A stretch of DNA of 61,043 nt from Scenedesmus sp. ARA3 (GCA_004335835.1 RWJK01000074.1:1-61043), one strand, 5' to 3'; counted from the first letter of the stretch, positions 10,806 through 22,579 are shown. Program-made: numbers and translations. The notes: generated by a model not told the origin, from the letters alone.

Positions 10806-13800
10806 ATGGCGAGTGCGACTGAAGACGCAGACGCCATCAGGCTCAGGTATTATAGCTTTCTGCTACACCTTACGGCTACCTACCATGCTGATGTGTGCAA
10901 CTGGTAGCTAGCTACACGAGCAGCACTGTTGCTGCTTCCTGTCCTGCTGCTGCTGCTGCCACTGTCACAGCTGTTACCAGCACCAGCTGTTGCTAGCTAC
11001 TGCCCCAGCATGTCTTATACGTCATATAGTTACCCCAGCTTTGTCTGTCAGTGCCTTGTGCAGCACCAGTGCTGTGGCCATGGGCTCAACTGCACTGCCT
11101 GCTCTTTGCATTGCTGTGCACTCATCAGCTCACATCCGCACATGCGTAGTTCACAGCCTGCTCTTTCATCAGCAGTCCGCATCACCACATCACTTGTCTA
11201 CTGTGACTGCAGGAAAGAGCTTGAGCACCTGCGCCAGAGGCTCTCCTCGTGCAAGACGGTGCACGACCTGTTCCTGCTGACTGAGAAGGCCGCATATGTT
11301 GCAAAGACAGCAGCAGCAGCGTGCCGCAAGAGGGCAGCAGACAAGGAGCCGGTGAGCAAAGCCCTGATGCTGGCTGCAGTAGTTGTACACGGTCGTTAAA
11401 CACACTGCTTGTAAGTGCTGCTGGCAGGAGCATGTGTACAAGCATTCCTATCTCTGTTTGGGTTCTCTGGTGGCAGCTGGGACTCATCTCTGCGCAACAT
11501 GCAGTCCAGCGTGTGCACGGATTCATCAAAGCATGCATGCCCGTCAGCACCTGACCTTTCGCTGCCGCCGCTGCCATCCCTGCACCCAGGCACCTGCAGC
11601 AGCAGGCGAGGGCGAGGACGCAGACGGCGCAGCAAACACAGCAGCAGATGCAGCAGTGCGATCCGGGCAGCTGCCAAAAGAAGATGACGGCGTCAGCTGC
11701 CTGCTGCTGCGGCTGCCCAAGGGCTGGGGCCCTCCCCGCCTGCAGGCCTTCATTGAGCGCTTTGGGGCAAAGCCGGCTAGCGTGAGCAAGAACGCAGGTG
11801 AGGATTGGCATGCTGCTGTGCTGTGCTGTGCAATGCTGTCTGGAAGGCTTTTTGACAGAAGGACCATACTCGTATGGGTGTGATCGCTCCTGAGAGTCAG
11901 CAGGATGGTGCTTTGGCGACGCGGAACACAGTGGCTTACATGTGCAATGTAATTAAATGATGTCTGTAGTACGTGCTTGTCGGCACAGAAACACAATCAC
12001 ATAGCAAGGCTTGTAGTTGTGCTGGTACACAACAACTGCAGCACCTTGCTCACCGAATCAATGCGGCGCCCCTGCTGCTCCATGCTATCAGGCGAAGCAA
12101 GCGGCCGGGTCAAGTCTGAAATCTCCGCTTGTACTTGTGCATCTACAACCATGCGTGCACTTTCCTCACTTGACTGACATGATGCCCCTCCTGCTGCGCT
12201 GTGTCTCCAGGTGAAGCCAGTGGCCTGGTCAAGTTTGAAAGCGCCGAGCACCGCAGCCTCTTCTACTCTGAGTTCATCAAGGCAGAGCAGGGCGGCAGCT
12301 CCACCGGCTCCTCAGGCCAGTTCACAGTGAAGTTCCCGGGCGGCGGAGCTCCCGGTGTGAAGTCCGGCGTGAAGCGGCCGGCCGGTGACGCCGCAGCTGC
12401 TGGTGACGCTGGTGACGATGACAATGGCGGGGCGCGCAAGCGCAAGGCGAAGCAGCTGAAGAGTGACATTAGGGAGGTGGTGTGCCCGTGGTGGGAGCGG
12501 CCGTATGCAGATCAGCTGCAGGATAAGATGGCTGCTGTGAACGGCACACTGCGCGCACTGGCAGAGAAGGTGCGCGGCGCGCGGTATAACATGACACAGC
12601 TACAGGAGCAATACTAGTTTGGCAGTATCAGTTTGACAGCGCATGGCGCTGGTGGTATTGTTCTATCTGCAAAACTGAGTAACAGTGTCATCGGGTGCAT
12701 CAGCCGACCCTCGCATGCTGCTGGTGCTGCTGCCGCTGCTACGCGCTGGCGCAGGTGGCATACAGCTACGGCCGTGAGAAGAAGCCCGCCTGGCTACAGT
12801 ATTTATGCACACATGATTCAAACTGCTGCTGCTGCTCCTGCTGCTGCTGCTGCCGCTGGCACTGCTGTTGCAGGTGGCGTACAGCTACGGCCGCGAGGAG
12901 AAGCCGACTGGCTGCAACCTTGTATCTTGCACACATGATTCAAACTGCTGCTGCTTCTGCGCCTGCAGGTGGCATGCAGCTACGGGCGCGAGGAGAAGCC
13001 TGCATGGCTGCAACCTTATATCTTGCACACATGATTCAAACTGCTGCTGCTTCTGCACCTGCAGGTGGCGTACAGCTACGGCCGTGAGGAGAAGCCCGTC
13101 TGGCTGCAGGCTGCGCTGCACCGCCCCGGCAAGCAGGCGCTGCCGCTGGCAGGCATCCTGCGCAGCCCCCAGCTGGATGGCTACAGGAACAAGGCTGAGT
13201 TCACGATTGGGCTGGATGGCCAGGAGCAGCCGACGGCTGGCTTCCTGCTGGGCAACTACGTTGTGAGCTGAGTGGGAAGTTTGTGGTGTATGCATGGGCG
13301 TTTCATGGTGAAGAAAGTCTGTCAGCAATGTGTGTTGTGGGCTGGATGGCCAGGAGCAGCCCACTGCTGGCTTCCCGCTGGGCAACTGGGCAACTGGGCA
13401 ACATGGTGAGCTGATGAGCCGAGTGGTGAGCTGGTGAGCTGAGTGGGAACTTGATGATGAGCAGATGAGAACTTCATGGTGAAGAACTTCATGGCATGTC
13501 GGCCATGTTGCGGTTGGAGGATCTTTGGAGTTGTGTGTGCAATACGCTGGACGTTGAGCTTACTCGTACAGGACGTGGCAGTTTGGCAGTGTGTTTGCTT
13601 GATGAAACCGCCATTTTCACACACGCTGATGTTGCTTGTTCCGTCTTCTGTTCTCTCCTGCAGGACGGCGTCACGCAGGTGGCAGACCCCAGCGGCTGCC
13701 GCCACATCAGCCCCGCAGCGCTGGCCTACGCAGCAGCCATGACAAGCTTCCTGCGCAGCAGCGACAACCAGCTGCCGGTGTGGGACAAGCGCTTTGGCAG

Positions 13801-16800
13801 GTGGGGATGTTGTATATTGGCTGTTGTCATCAACACTTTATGAGGATCCAAGGACATTACGGCACGATGATAGGCGTTTGCACCTGGCAGAAGCACTCAC
13901 GTTTTGGTGCTGCATGGCTGCACCTGCGCCGTGCTGCATGGTTTTAAGGCAGGTACCGGTACATAGCTTGCTCAGTCCATGGCTGCTTGTACTGAGTTCA
14001 CTGCGCCTGTCCACACTGCCGCCCTGCAGGGGCTTTTGGAGGCTCAATGGCGACAGAAAGCCCGCTCATCCAGTTGCTGCATTTGATGATTGTGCACCAC
14101 CTTCACTGTGCCACCCTGCAGGGGCTTCTGGAGGCTCATCACTGTGCGTGAGGGCCGCTCCAGCAGCTTCCTGCCGCTGCCAGCAGCAGCAGCAGCAGCA
14201 GCAGCAGGCGAGCAGCAGCAGCAGCAGGTGCTGGACCCCGTGCCGGCGCTGGCTGATCTGCCTGTGGGCCGCTGGCTGGTCAAGAGCCCTGAGCTTGCTG
14301 GTGATGAGGCAGACAGCGGGGAGGGCGTGGCCATCATACAGGTATGTTAACCTGATTAATGACACAAATGTGACAGGCTGTTGAGGAATGTTATTCACAT
14401 GCTTTGTCATGTGCATCTCGGGGCAGTGAGGGTGTAGTGCTGGCAGGAGCCGTATGTTACTGTCATAGTCCTTATCCGGCTGCTGGTTGCTGCTGGCCTG
14501 TGCTGTGTGTTCCTGCAGGTCAGCGAGCTGGAGCCGGCAAATGTGTGGCCCTACCAGGAGCAGGTGGCTTTTTTTGCCATCCAGCCTGCTGCTGCTGAAG
14601 ATGTTAAGGTTTGCACACCTGTGATGTGTGTGTGTCCGCGCAGGTCAGCGAGCAGGAGCCACCAGCGTCGCTGCCCTCCCATGCCGTTTGTCTTCAAGAA
14701 CATCCTCACCTTGCTGCTGGTTGCTGCTGGCCTGTTCTGTGTGTGTTGCCCTGCAGGTCAGCGAGCAGGAGCCCCCAGCGCCGCTGCCCTCAGATGCCAT
14801 CGTGATGGTTCAGGTGGACCCTACAGCAGCACCATCCGGCGCAGAGCAGATCGCGCAGCAGCTGCAGGCCCTAGCAGCAGTGCTGAAGGCTGCTGTTGCT
14901 GAGAAGGGGCTGCCGCTGACAGCTCTGCTGGTGCAGTACCACTCTGGCGTTGCCAATGCAGCTCCACAAGGCACGCCCCTGACATATTTTCCTGGGGAGG
15001 AGCAGCAGCAGCAGGATGGTGACGGTGCTGGGCAGGTCGGGGTGTTTAGTGACGTGCTGTGCGAGGTGAAGTTCAGGGTGTCACCCAACGCCTTCTTCCA
15101 GGTGAGAACTTCGCACTGCAAACTTTGCTTTGAGAAGAGGCAGCAGTGATGGTGCCTTTGTCCATCCATGTAACAGCTGAAATGCTTTGCATTTGTTGCG
15201 CAGTGCAGGCGAAAGTGCGTTAGTGATGCTGCTGACACTCGCAGCATGCTCTGCGTATTGGTGCACCTGCCTTCGCTTATCAACTACGATGTGTACTAAG
15301 CACACACCAGCTACATGTCGTCCACCACTGCCCCGCCACAATCAGCGCTCTCACGGCGTCATTGTTCTCCTTCATCCGCGTCACCCGTGCCTGCCTCCTG
15401 CTGCCTGTCCTGCCTGTCCTGCCTGCCTCCTGCTGCCTGTTCACGTGTGCGTCTCAAGATCAACAACGGCGGCACCTGCCTGCTGTACAACACAGTGGGC
15501 CGCATGGCGGGCGTGGGGCCCACCACACTGCTGCTGGACGTGTGCTGCGGCACAGGCACCATCGGCATCACACTGGCCAAGCAGGTGCGGCGCTGTGGTG
15601 CTGTGTGCCCTGTGCTCAGGCAATGTGTATTGCAAGCAGGAAGCATTTGTGCACAGGCACCATCGGCATCACCCTGGCCAAGCAGGTGAGCACTCCGCAG
15701 TTTTGAATCAACAGCGGGTGCGGCGCTGGCGCTGTTTCCTGCTGTGCTGCCAGTCCGGTCAGATGCTGCTGAAAGCGAGTTCAAAATGCGTGCGCACCGC
15801 CGGCATCATCCTGGCCAAGCAGGTGCAGCGCTGGCGCTGTGCGTGCTGTGCTCAGGCAGTTTCATCGCCAGCAGTAAGCATCTGTGCTGCGTGATGGCTG
15901 TTGGGGCCAACTGCACGTGTGTTGGATTGTCAAAACTCAACAGCCACTGCTTGCCACTTTGCTACAGCTTTGGTTCTGCTGCGCGACCAACATGACTGTC
16001 ACTTGATGCCGGCACCACTGCTGCTGCTGCTGCTGCTGCTGCTGCAGGTGGCGGCTGTGATCGGCGTGGACAACGTTGAGATGGCTATTGCTGACGCGCG
16101 CGTGAACGCGGCGCTCAACGGCATCAGCAACGCCACCTTTGTGTGCGACACGGCAGAGAACGCGATGGAGCAGCTGCTCAAGGTGCGGCTGTGTACAATA
16201 AAAAAAACATTTCTCTGAGCGACCTCATAGTGTTAAGGAGGGCTAGAGCCCCTGTGGATATGTGCAGATCTGCTGCCTGGGGAGGGGAGGGAACCCTGCA
16301 AGCACTTGGCCGTCACTGCAAGCACTGCAAGTAGTGACAATCTTTATTTCTTATTGTTGATTCAAATGTCGATGATCATGTGTCACAAACCTGACACCCT
16401 GCAGGAGCACGCGCCCAAGTACGAGCACATCGTGGCAGTGGTGGACCCGCCCCGAGCAGGCCTGCACCGCAGCGTGCTGCGCGCGCTGCTGGCCTGCGCT
16501 GCGCTGAAGCGGCTGGTGTTTGTGAGCTGCAACCCTGACACGCTCGTGCTGAATGCGGGGCTGCTGTGCGCAAAGTACAGGCCCGATGGTGCTGGAGGCG
16601 GCGGCGGCAGAGGTGCGGCTGCGTTGGTGGTAGTGGTAGCTGCACAAGTGTGGATACATCTCTGTGGATTGATTGCTTGGCTGCAGCATGGGTCGCGTTC
16701 TGCTGCTTAGTGTCCTGCTGGCACGCAGCCCAGCGATGACGCATACTGGCAAGCTCTGATATTATGAAATCAAGGTGGCAGCTAGTCGTTGTCAAACATG

Positions 16801-17084
16801 CCACCAGCAGGCTGCTGCAGCACGCTACAGATATGTTGCAGCCGCAGCACAGCAGACGGCAGCCCACGTCCTCCTCACCCGCTGCTGTCACATCCATATC
16901 TGCACCACCTGCTCTATCTGCTGCTGCAGGTGGGCGCGGCGGGCGTGGCGGCAGGCACAGCCGCCAGCCTGACCTGCCGCCCATGGCTCCCTACGTGCCC
17001 TTTGCGCCCACCCAGGTGGCTTGCTTCGACCTCTTCCCGCACACCAAGCACGTGGAGATTGTGATGCTGCTGGAGCGAGAGTAA
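10806..17084 (+). CDS. TRMT2A: tRNA (uracil-5-)-methyltransferase, TRMT2A/TrmA family
   Basis: This SAM-dependent enzyme methylates C5 of uridine in tRNA (position 54 in yeast Trm2 and human TRMT2A). Exons are 10806-10846, 11213-11351, 11590-11797, 12211-12569, 13065-13262, 13664-13800, 14122-14341, 14757-15101, 15459-15584, 16048-16182, 16405-16612 and 16930-17084. All are in phase, giving 756 residues. Domains: an RRM-like segment (about 93-150, SCLLLRLPKGWGPP to GLVKFESAEHR); the conserved REVVCPWWERPYADQL (about 220); SAM motif I DVCCGTG (576-582); DPPRAGLH (650-657); SCNP with the predicted nucleophile Cys678; and a C-terminal HVEIVMLLERE with the probable base Glu748. An RGG box (about 700-716) interrupts the region after SCNP and could bind RNA. 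Exon edges are repeatedly duplicated in this gene (six clusters, listed separately); an in-frame extra exon 14519-14608 would add 30 residues. Confidence 0.92.
12755..13110 (+). repeat. four tandem copies of a TRMT2A exon start with its acceptor
   Basis: The acceptor CAG plus the first codons (V-A-Y-S-Y-G-R-E-E-K-P) appear at 12755, 12874, 12969 and 13065, with spacings 119, 95 and 96 bp. Only the last copy continues into the rest of the exon. Copies 1-3 run into a shared segment, CACACATGATTCAAACTGC, followed by CTG-rich sequence and the next acceptor. Copy 2 has lost one base and copy 3 changes Y to C. They are probably decoy acceptors or dead exon starts. Confidence 0.9.
13209..13420 (+). 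repeat. tandem copy of a TRMT2A exon end
   Basis: The exon end encoding GLDGQEQPTAGFLLGNY (13209-13262) is repeated at about 13338-13390 in the following intron. The copy then has GGGCAACT slippage repeats and CATGGTGAGC in place of the original donor region. Confidence 0.85.
14014..14139 (+). repeat. duplicated acceptor and exon start in TRMT2A
   Basis: CCCTGCAG followed by an exon start encoding GFWRL occurs at 14029 and again at 14122, a spacing of 93 bp. Only the second is followed by the expected ITVRE sequence. The first diverges after GGCTCA. Confidence 0.85.
14519..14790 (+). repeat. triplicated acceptor/exon start, one forming an in-frame cassette
   Basis: GCAG followed by GTCAGCGAGC occurs at 14519, 14644 and 14757. 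The first copy can be spliced as a complete exon 14519-14608 (90 nt, phase 0 on both sides, donor AAG|GT) encoding 30 residues starting VSELEPANVW. The third is the start of the certain exon. The second has no good donor and reads out of the conserved pattern. Confidence 0.8.
15548..15822 (+). repeat. three tandem copies of the SAM motif I exon end
   Basis: The exon end encoding GTGTIGITLAKQ with its GT donor (to 15584) recurs ending at 15685 and 15822, spacings 101 and 137 bp. Each copy keeps AAGCAG|GT. The intron text between copies is also shared (GCGCTG...CTGTGCTCAGGCA), so the unit is exon end plus intron. Confidence 0.88.
16018..16047 (+). repeat. (CTG)n run at a TRMT2A splice acceptor
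   Basis: About nine CTG units end in the CAG acceptor of the exon starting at 16048. Confidence 0.85.
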
Positions 17085-17437
17085 ACGGCACGTCTCCTGG
17101 CACAAGCTGCATGCAGGCGGTTGAGCTGAAGTGCGCCTACAATTCACCGCACCAAGCACGTGGACATCGTGATGCTGCTGGAGCGTGTGTAAACGGCACG
17201 TCTCCTGGCCCAAGCTGCATGCAGGCAGTTGATATCTGAAGTGCATCTACAACTCACCGCACCAAGCATGTGGACATCGTGATGCTGCTGGAGCGGGAGT
17301 GACAGGCGCAGCTTCTGCTGGTGCCAGCTGCATGCAGGCGGTTGATGACAGGTTGATGGCGGTTGTTGACAGTTGATCTGGGGTGTTGCCGCATCCCTAG
17401 CATGTGGACATGTAAATGCCGCTGGAGAGGGGAAGTG
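17039..17437 (+). repeat. terminal exon, stop and 3' UTR repeated three to four times
   Basis: The end of the TRMT2A coding sequence (CACCAAGCACGTGG through the stop codon) recurs with the anchor GTGATGCTGCTGGAGCG at 17061, 17169 and 17279, spacings 108 and 110 bp. A degraded fourth copy lies near 17391-17437. Copies 2 and 3 keep an in-frame stop (TAA, TGA) but read HVDIV where the gene reads HVEIV. Confidence 0.9.
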
Positions 17438-20130
17438 AGGCAGCGCTAGGCATGCAGGCGTTTGATGGCACCTCTGGTCTTTTGTGCGCTGATTTGCACA
17501 GCCAAGTTGGTGTCGCCGCTTTCATGTAACAACAGGCACTGAATGTTGTTACAGCGCTGGTGAGGCGCCTGCCGCGTGGCAACCAGAGCAGCTGAATCGC
17601 AGCACTGGCCGACGTGCTGAGCATGCCATTTGGTGCATGCCAGTTCGTGCTGTAACGCAGTAATGGTTCATGAGTACGTCATCTGTAGCAAGTTGTTACC
17701 AGACTAGCTAAGGCGGAAGCTTTCATTCAGGTTGAGCACTCACACTCAGCACTCACACTCAGGCTGTGCAGAGGCAAGCAAGCTGCAGGCCTAGGCCCAG
17801 CATGCATGTGGAGTGGGCGCTGCTGCACCACAGGCAGCACCTGAAATGACGCGCTTCCCCTCACGCCAGCTGGCGGTAGCCCCCATGAGCCGAAGTGCAA
17901 AGCGAGTACACAGACCTGGCGGCAGCTGCTTCAAACATTAAGCACACACTCCTCAAGCACAGCACATTGCTGTGAATGTAGAAGCAGCCCCAAGATATGC
18001 GATACGTGAGGGCTTCGAAAACCTTCAAGCATCACCCGACCAGCATGCTGTGGCCACGCACTGTTGCTGTAGGTACACAACATCCTGCGCAGCCAACCCA
18101 TTGCACCCCTGCATGCATTCTTGGAACGCCCTAACAAGCTGGCTGTCCAGGTCAACGGCAAGACTTGCACACTGTGCAGGCACAGTGCACACGGCGCCGC
18201 AACCAGGGCAAACTGCACGAGGCTGTCACAAATCAACTTAAATCCAAAGCTCAATCCAAGGTTCGACAACGCTGTTGGTCTGAACTGTATTACTACCAAC
18301 TGGGCCTCTGCAAGAGTGAACCCACACCATGACGGTGGAAGCAGTGCAATTGCCAGCTGGGCTGCGGGCAGCATGTGACGCAGTCATCACAACATGCAAT
18401 GCAACCACACTGCTGCATGTGATGTGAGCAGTGCCGCACACTGCTCACAACTATGTCTTTGCAGCAGGTTCACAGTAAATAGTACGCACCAGTACTGCCA
18501 GCAAGCAAGGACTGGCTGAACAAAGTGCGTGCACGCGCACACAAGGTAGCTGCAGGCACACAGAGTCATGCGTGCGTACTCAAGCAGACGCACAACACTG
18601 ACAGCCTGCCAGCTCACTTGCTGCCAGACGTGTTGACCGGGCCTCAGCACAACGAGCGGTGCTGAAAATGCTGATTTACTCTGCAGTATATCGTAATAAG
18701 GGTACCACCACCCTACACGGCAAGGTGAGTCAGATATCAGCAGCTCACAACAAGCCCGAGGCATGCGTTGACTCTGCTGTTGTGGCAAAAAGGACGAGAC
18801 CGACAAAGCTTAGTAATCAACAGGCGGCATCCATTGTTGTCCTCTAAACCAAACAAGCGCAGTCCACACAAGCAGCACAGATCGGTGACACTGTGCAACC
18901 ACGTGGAAAGGCAAAAACTGACTGATTGATGGCGTGTGGCGCCTCGGGCGTAGCAACAAAGCAAAGGATGCTAGCCGTTGCTATTATATTAGCGCATTCA
19001 CACAGCCCGCAAGGCATGTGGTTGCAATGTCAAATAATACCAGCAGATATTACCAGGCGGCACTGCCTGCAGGCACCAAGCAATTGCGCCGCCGCTGCCA
19101 CACCCAGCCAATGCTAGCCAGGCGCTAGGATGCACAGCATGGCAGCCAGCACAGTGCAAAAGATGCACCACCCTATCATCAGCCAGCTGTGCGCTTGTTG
19201 TTCAATGCATAACGCATGCTTACACATGGCCAGCACAGCGCTTGGCTAGGGAATGACTGCACCAAGTGCATAGCCAGGCTCGCAGCAGCAGCGGCAGCAA
19301 CAGCAGGGTGCCACGCGAGACAGTGCGCTGTCGCTCTGCCGAAAGGGACTCATTGAGACACACCACAACAAACCGACCCACGTCTCGCAAAGCAGCACAG
19401 CAGCCGAGCTGGCGGCTGCTGCCCACCCTGCGAGGCAATGCTGCCCTCATCAGTGCAATAGGATGCGCTGAGCTCTCACAAGCAGCCAGCCAGCACACTA
19501 GAGGATCGTCCTGCAAAGCCGCAAGGCTGCGAGTGCAGCGCATCACCCAGTTCTCAGTGCAGTGTCTGGGGGCTGGCTGCTCTTTCAGCTCTGTTCAACA
19601 GCCAGTAGTGTATATCAATGGCGCATGCATGCCGCGTGCGCCACAATGCATCAGGCCCCCGGCTGTACGGCAGTGTGTGTGCCGGTACAGCCTGCCGTGG
19701 TGTACGAGTCAAGTGCATTGCAGTGCTTGTCAGCATAAGAGCCACCAAGGCCTGACAGCAAGCCTCGGTCAGTACCAACCCTACAAACAACCTCTACTAG
19801 GGATCAACCAACAACAGGGCGAGAGTAGTACACAGGACGCAAATGTATAGTAGGGCATGCCGCTTACGAGCGCAACACGCGTACTAGTGCAGCGTCGTAA
19901 GCAAGCCTGTAGTGCTGCCAAAAAGATCAATGCAATGCTGAACAACGAGACATACGCCGCTGCTGGTGCACACATACACCACTGCTGGTGCAAGCAGCCA
20001 GAGGTGGCACAAATCAGTAGCTACGATGCCAAGCAACAGGTCTTGCAAGAGACTGAACTGCCAAACCCAAAATCATGCAGTAGTAAAAAGGTTGTAAAAG
20101 GTTGGCTCTACTTCCTTGGGGTCGCGCACT

Positions 20131-20196
20131 ACTAAGAGCCCCCATCAGCTGTTACTAGCACCACTAAGAGCCCCCATCTGCTGTTACTAGCACCAC
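20131..20196. repeat. 32-bp direct repeat, two copies
   Basis: ACTAAGAGCCCCCATC and the following CTGTTACTAGCACC occur at 20131 and 20163, differing by one base. The region is non-coding. Confidence 0.85.
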
Positions 20197-22404
20197 ATGC
20201 AAAGGTGCAAACTACTACTACAAGTCAAGAGAGAGGCTCCCTCAAAGCCCATCATCAAGCACACACTCGTCACACAGCTCTTGACAGGCACATCAACCTG
20301 CCCGCCCCCTGCCCGCAACTGCCCAAGGTGCATGCCTGCCAGCGGATGGAACAGATGGACCACGCTGTGCCTCCAGAAATCTTTGCTGAGGGTGCATGGC
20401 AGCCTTGGTAAAACACCGCATGGGCTGCTTGACAGCGACTGCACACTATGATGGCCCCCTTGCGTGCTGCGATCAGTGCAACAGCACACTTGAACGACGA
20501 GCAGCAAGCAAGCAAGCACCACCGTGCAGTGTCGATGGTGCATGTCCAGCCCTGATTGAAATGCAGCAGAGATGTGGTGGGGGACTGCATGCCATCCATG
20601 TGTGCCCTTGCAGAGCCAAACACACTTCATACACACATTGGATAAGCAACATGTGGCAGCCCTTCTTGCAAACAGGCTGATGCTAGCAGTAGTAAGACAC
20701 CTCACTTTGTAAGACACTCGCTGTGGTGTGTGCCGTGCACATGGTGCAAGGCTGTTTAGTGGTCTTGAGGCGCAGTCACGCGTAGCTGCTCATGCAGCAG
20801 CTGCTGCAGCTGCGTAACGAACCCTGCTTAACATATGCATGTGCGGTCAACGCACGTGCACCTCACATTTTGCGGCCCCATACGTGCCTGTTTAAACCAG
20901 TTTTCCAGTGTGATGCTGAGTATGCGTGCCAGAGAAGCGCCTCCCCTCTCTGTATGCTCTTGTGCTTTATAATCGCAAACACACCTTGTGCTTATGCAGC
21001 AACCCCAATTGACCGCAGCAAACATGCACTGCACTTAGCAACTGCAGCTGCACCCTTGCGCAGTAGCCGCCATCCACGGTTGGGTCGCAAAGCTGCCAAA
21101 GCAAAACACGTGGCGAGGCCACTCACACAGAGACGATGGCTGCTGCAAACTGCCGCAGCAGCAGGGATAGTACTAGGTGTCATGCCTTGCGACCAGGCGC
21201 TCCCAGAACGTGGCTGGGATGGCATGTGCTGAGGGTCGCTCCATCAGACACGAATTTCACACAACCTCCCTCGTGCTTTGATTTGCGGCAAACCAACTGT
21301 TGCTCACATCCACAGCCCACCGGGGACTGTCTGATGAAGCTGGCAGGAAAGGCGGTCCTGGTCGCCGAGCACTGCAGTGGCGGGAAGCCAGCTGCTGACT
21401 GCCAAATGCCTGCAGTGCACAACAAGAAGTTCCATGAGCATCAACTAAAAGCGGACAAGGCAAGCAGCAGCAAGGCAACGCCAGCGGTGACTCACCGACT
21501 GACGAACCACACTGGCCGTATTGCACTGCTGGCACGCACGACTATGCATACCTGAAGCATTATAGACACATACAGAAACGTGTCATGCACACAGATGCAG
21601 CCTGCGCCAACGCTGCCGCGTTCAACCTGTCCTCACCTTGAACGCTGCTTCAGGCTGCGCTGTCGATCTTAAAGCGTAATACAATGATGTGACTAGCCAG
21701 TAATCAGGGGTCGTCGTGGTGAGAATCGAGCTGGGTGTAATTGATATCGTAAGTGGCCAGGGGCCCACCTGCACAGCAGTGCTGAACGCAGGCGAGCCCC
21801 GTGGCGTTAACAAGTACACTAGTAGCAGTGCAGTGGAGCGCACCGCTTTCGCATGAGCGGTCGACAGCGTAAGAACAGAAGGTGTCAGGACCTGGTCATG
21901 ACTGTTAGGTCCGCCCAGCGGGTTCACTACGGACAACTACGGATTCAGGCCACCCTTGTGACCTCGTAAGCTAACCGTCACAAGCCAAGAGTGAGACCAG
22001 CGGGCGCGCATCACCCCTGATCAGCGTGCACTTCTTTCAGATGGCTGGAGAGTGACTTCTGCCCCAGGCTTGGCACACCAACACCCCCAGCGACTGCTGC
22101 TGCTGCTGTTGCAGGGCAGGTCAACACTTTTGCAGAGTCCTGCACTGCCTGGAGGCAAGCTCGTGAACGAAAGCTGCTTAATGCTGGCTGCCTCATCCAC
22201 TGCAACGTGCTGAACTGCACTGCATGGTTGCAAACAAGTAGTGCTAGTGCCAACATCATCAGCTGCGACGTGCACAGCAGTACACGCTGAAGCAACGAGA
22301 CGCGCAGCTGTCAACATGGAGTTTGCAGCTGTAGCAGAGTGCGTTGTTTGCAGAATTACACATGCAGATCCCTCCCAGCAACTCAGCCGGGTTCATGCAG
22401 CTGG

Positions 22405-22579
22405 CTGACTGGCTGACGTGCACATCCAGCGCTCAACAACAACAATGGTTGCGTAACTCGGCACAGCCAACCTGGCAATTCGCATACATGCACACATATG
22501 CGGAATGCCAGGCTGGCTGTGCCAAGGTTGCGCAACAATGGTTGTTGAGCAGCGCTGGATGTGCACGTTAGCCAGTCAG
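22405..22579. repeat. long inverted repeat (hairpin), arms about 82 nt, loop about 10 nt
   Basis: The left arm 22405-22486 (starting CTGACTGGCTGACGTGCACA) pairs with the right arm 22497-22579 (ending GCACGTTAGCCAGTCAG), with few mismatches and a couple of 2-3-nt indels. The loop is about 22487-22496. No coding frame explains it. It has the size and shape of an algal small-RNA precursor or a small foldback (MITE-like) element. No obvious target-site duplication was seen. Confidence 0.85.

Noticed and set aside
17931..18374. 147-codon minus-strand frame, mildly hydrophobic
   Set aside because: No start context, no splicing partners and no domain; likely chance within probable non-coding RNA.
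19266..19850. 194-codon plus-strand frame
   Set aside because: No recognisable domain, Arg/Ser/Gln-rich chance composition, no neighbouring in-phase exons.
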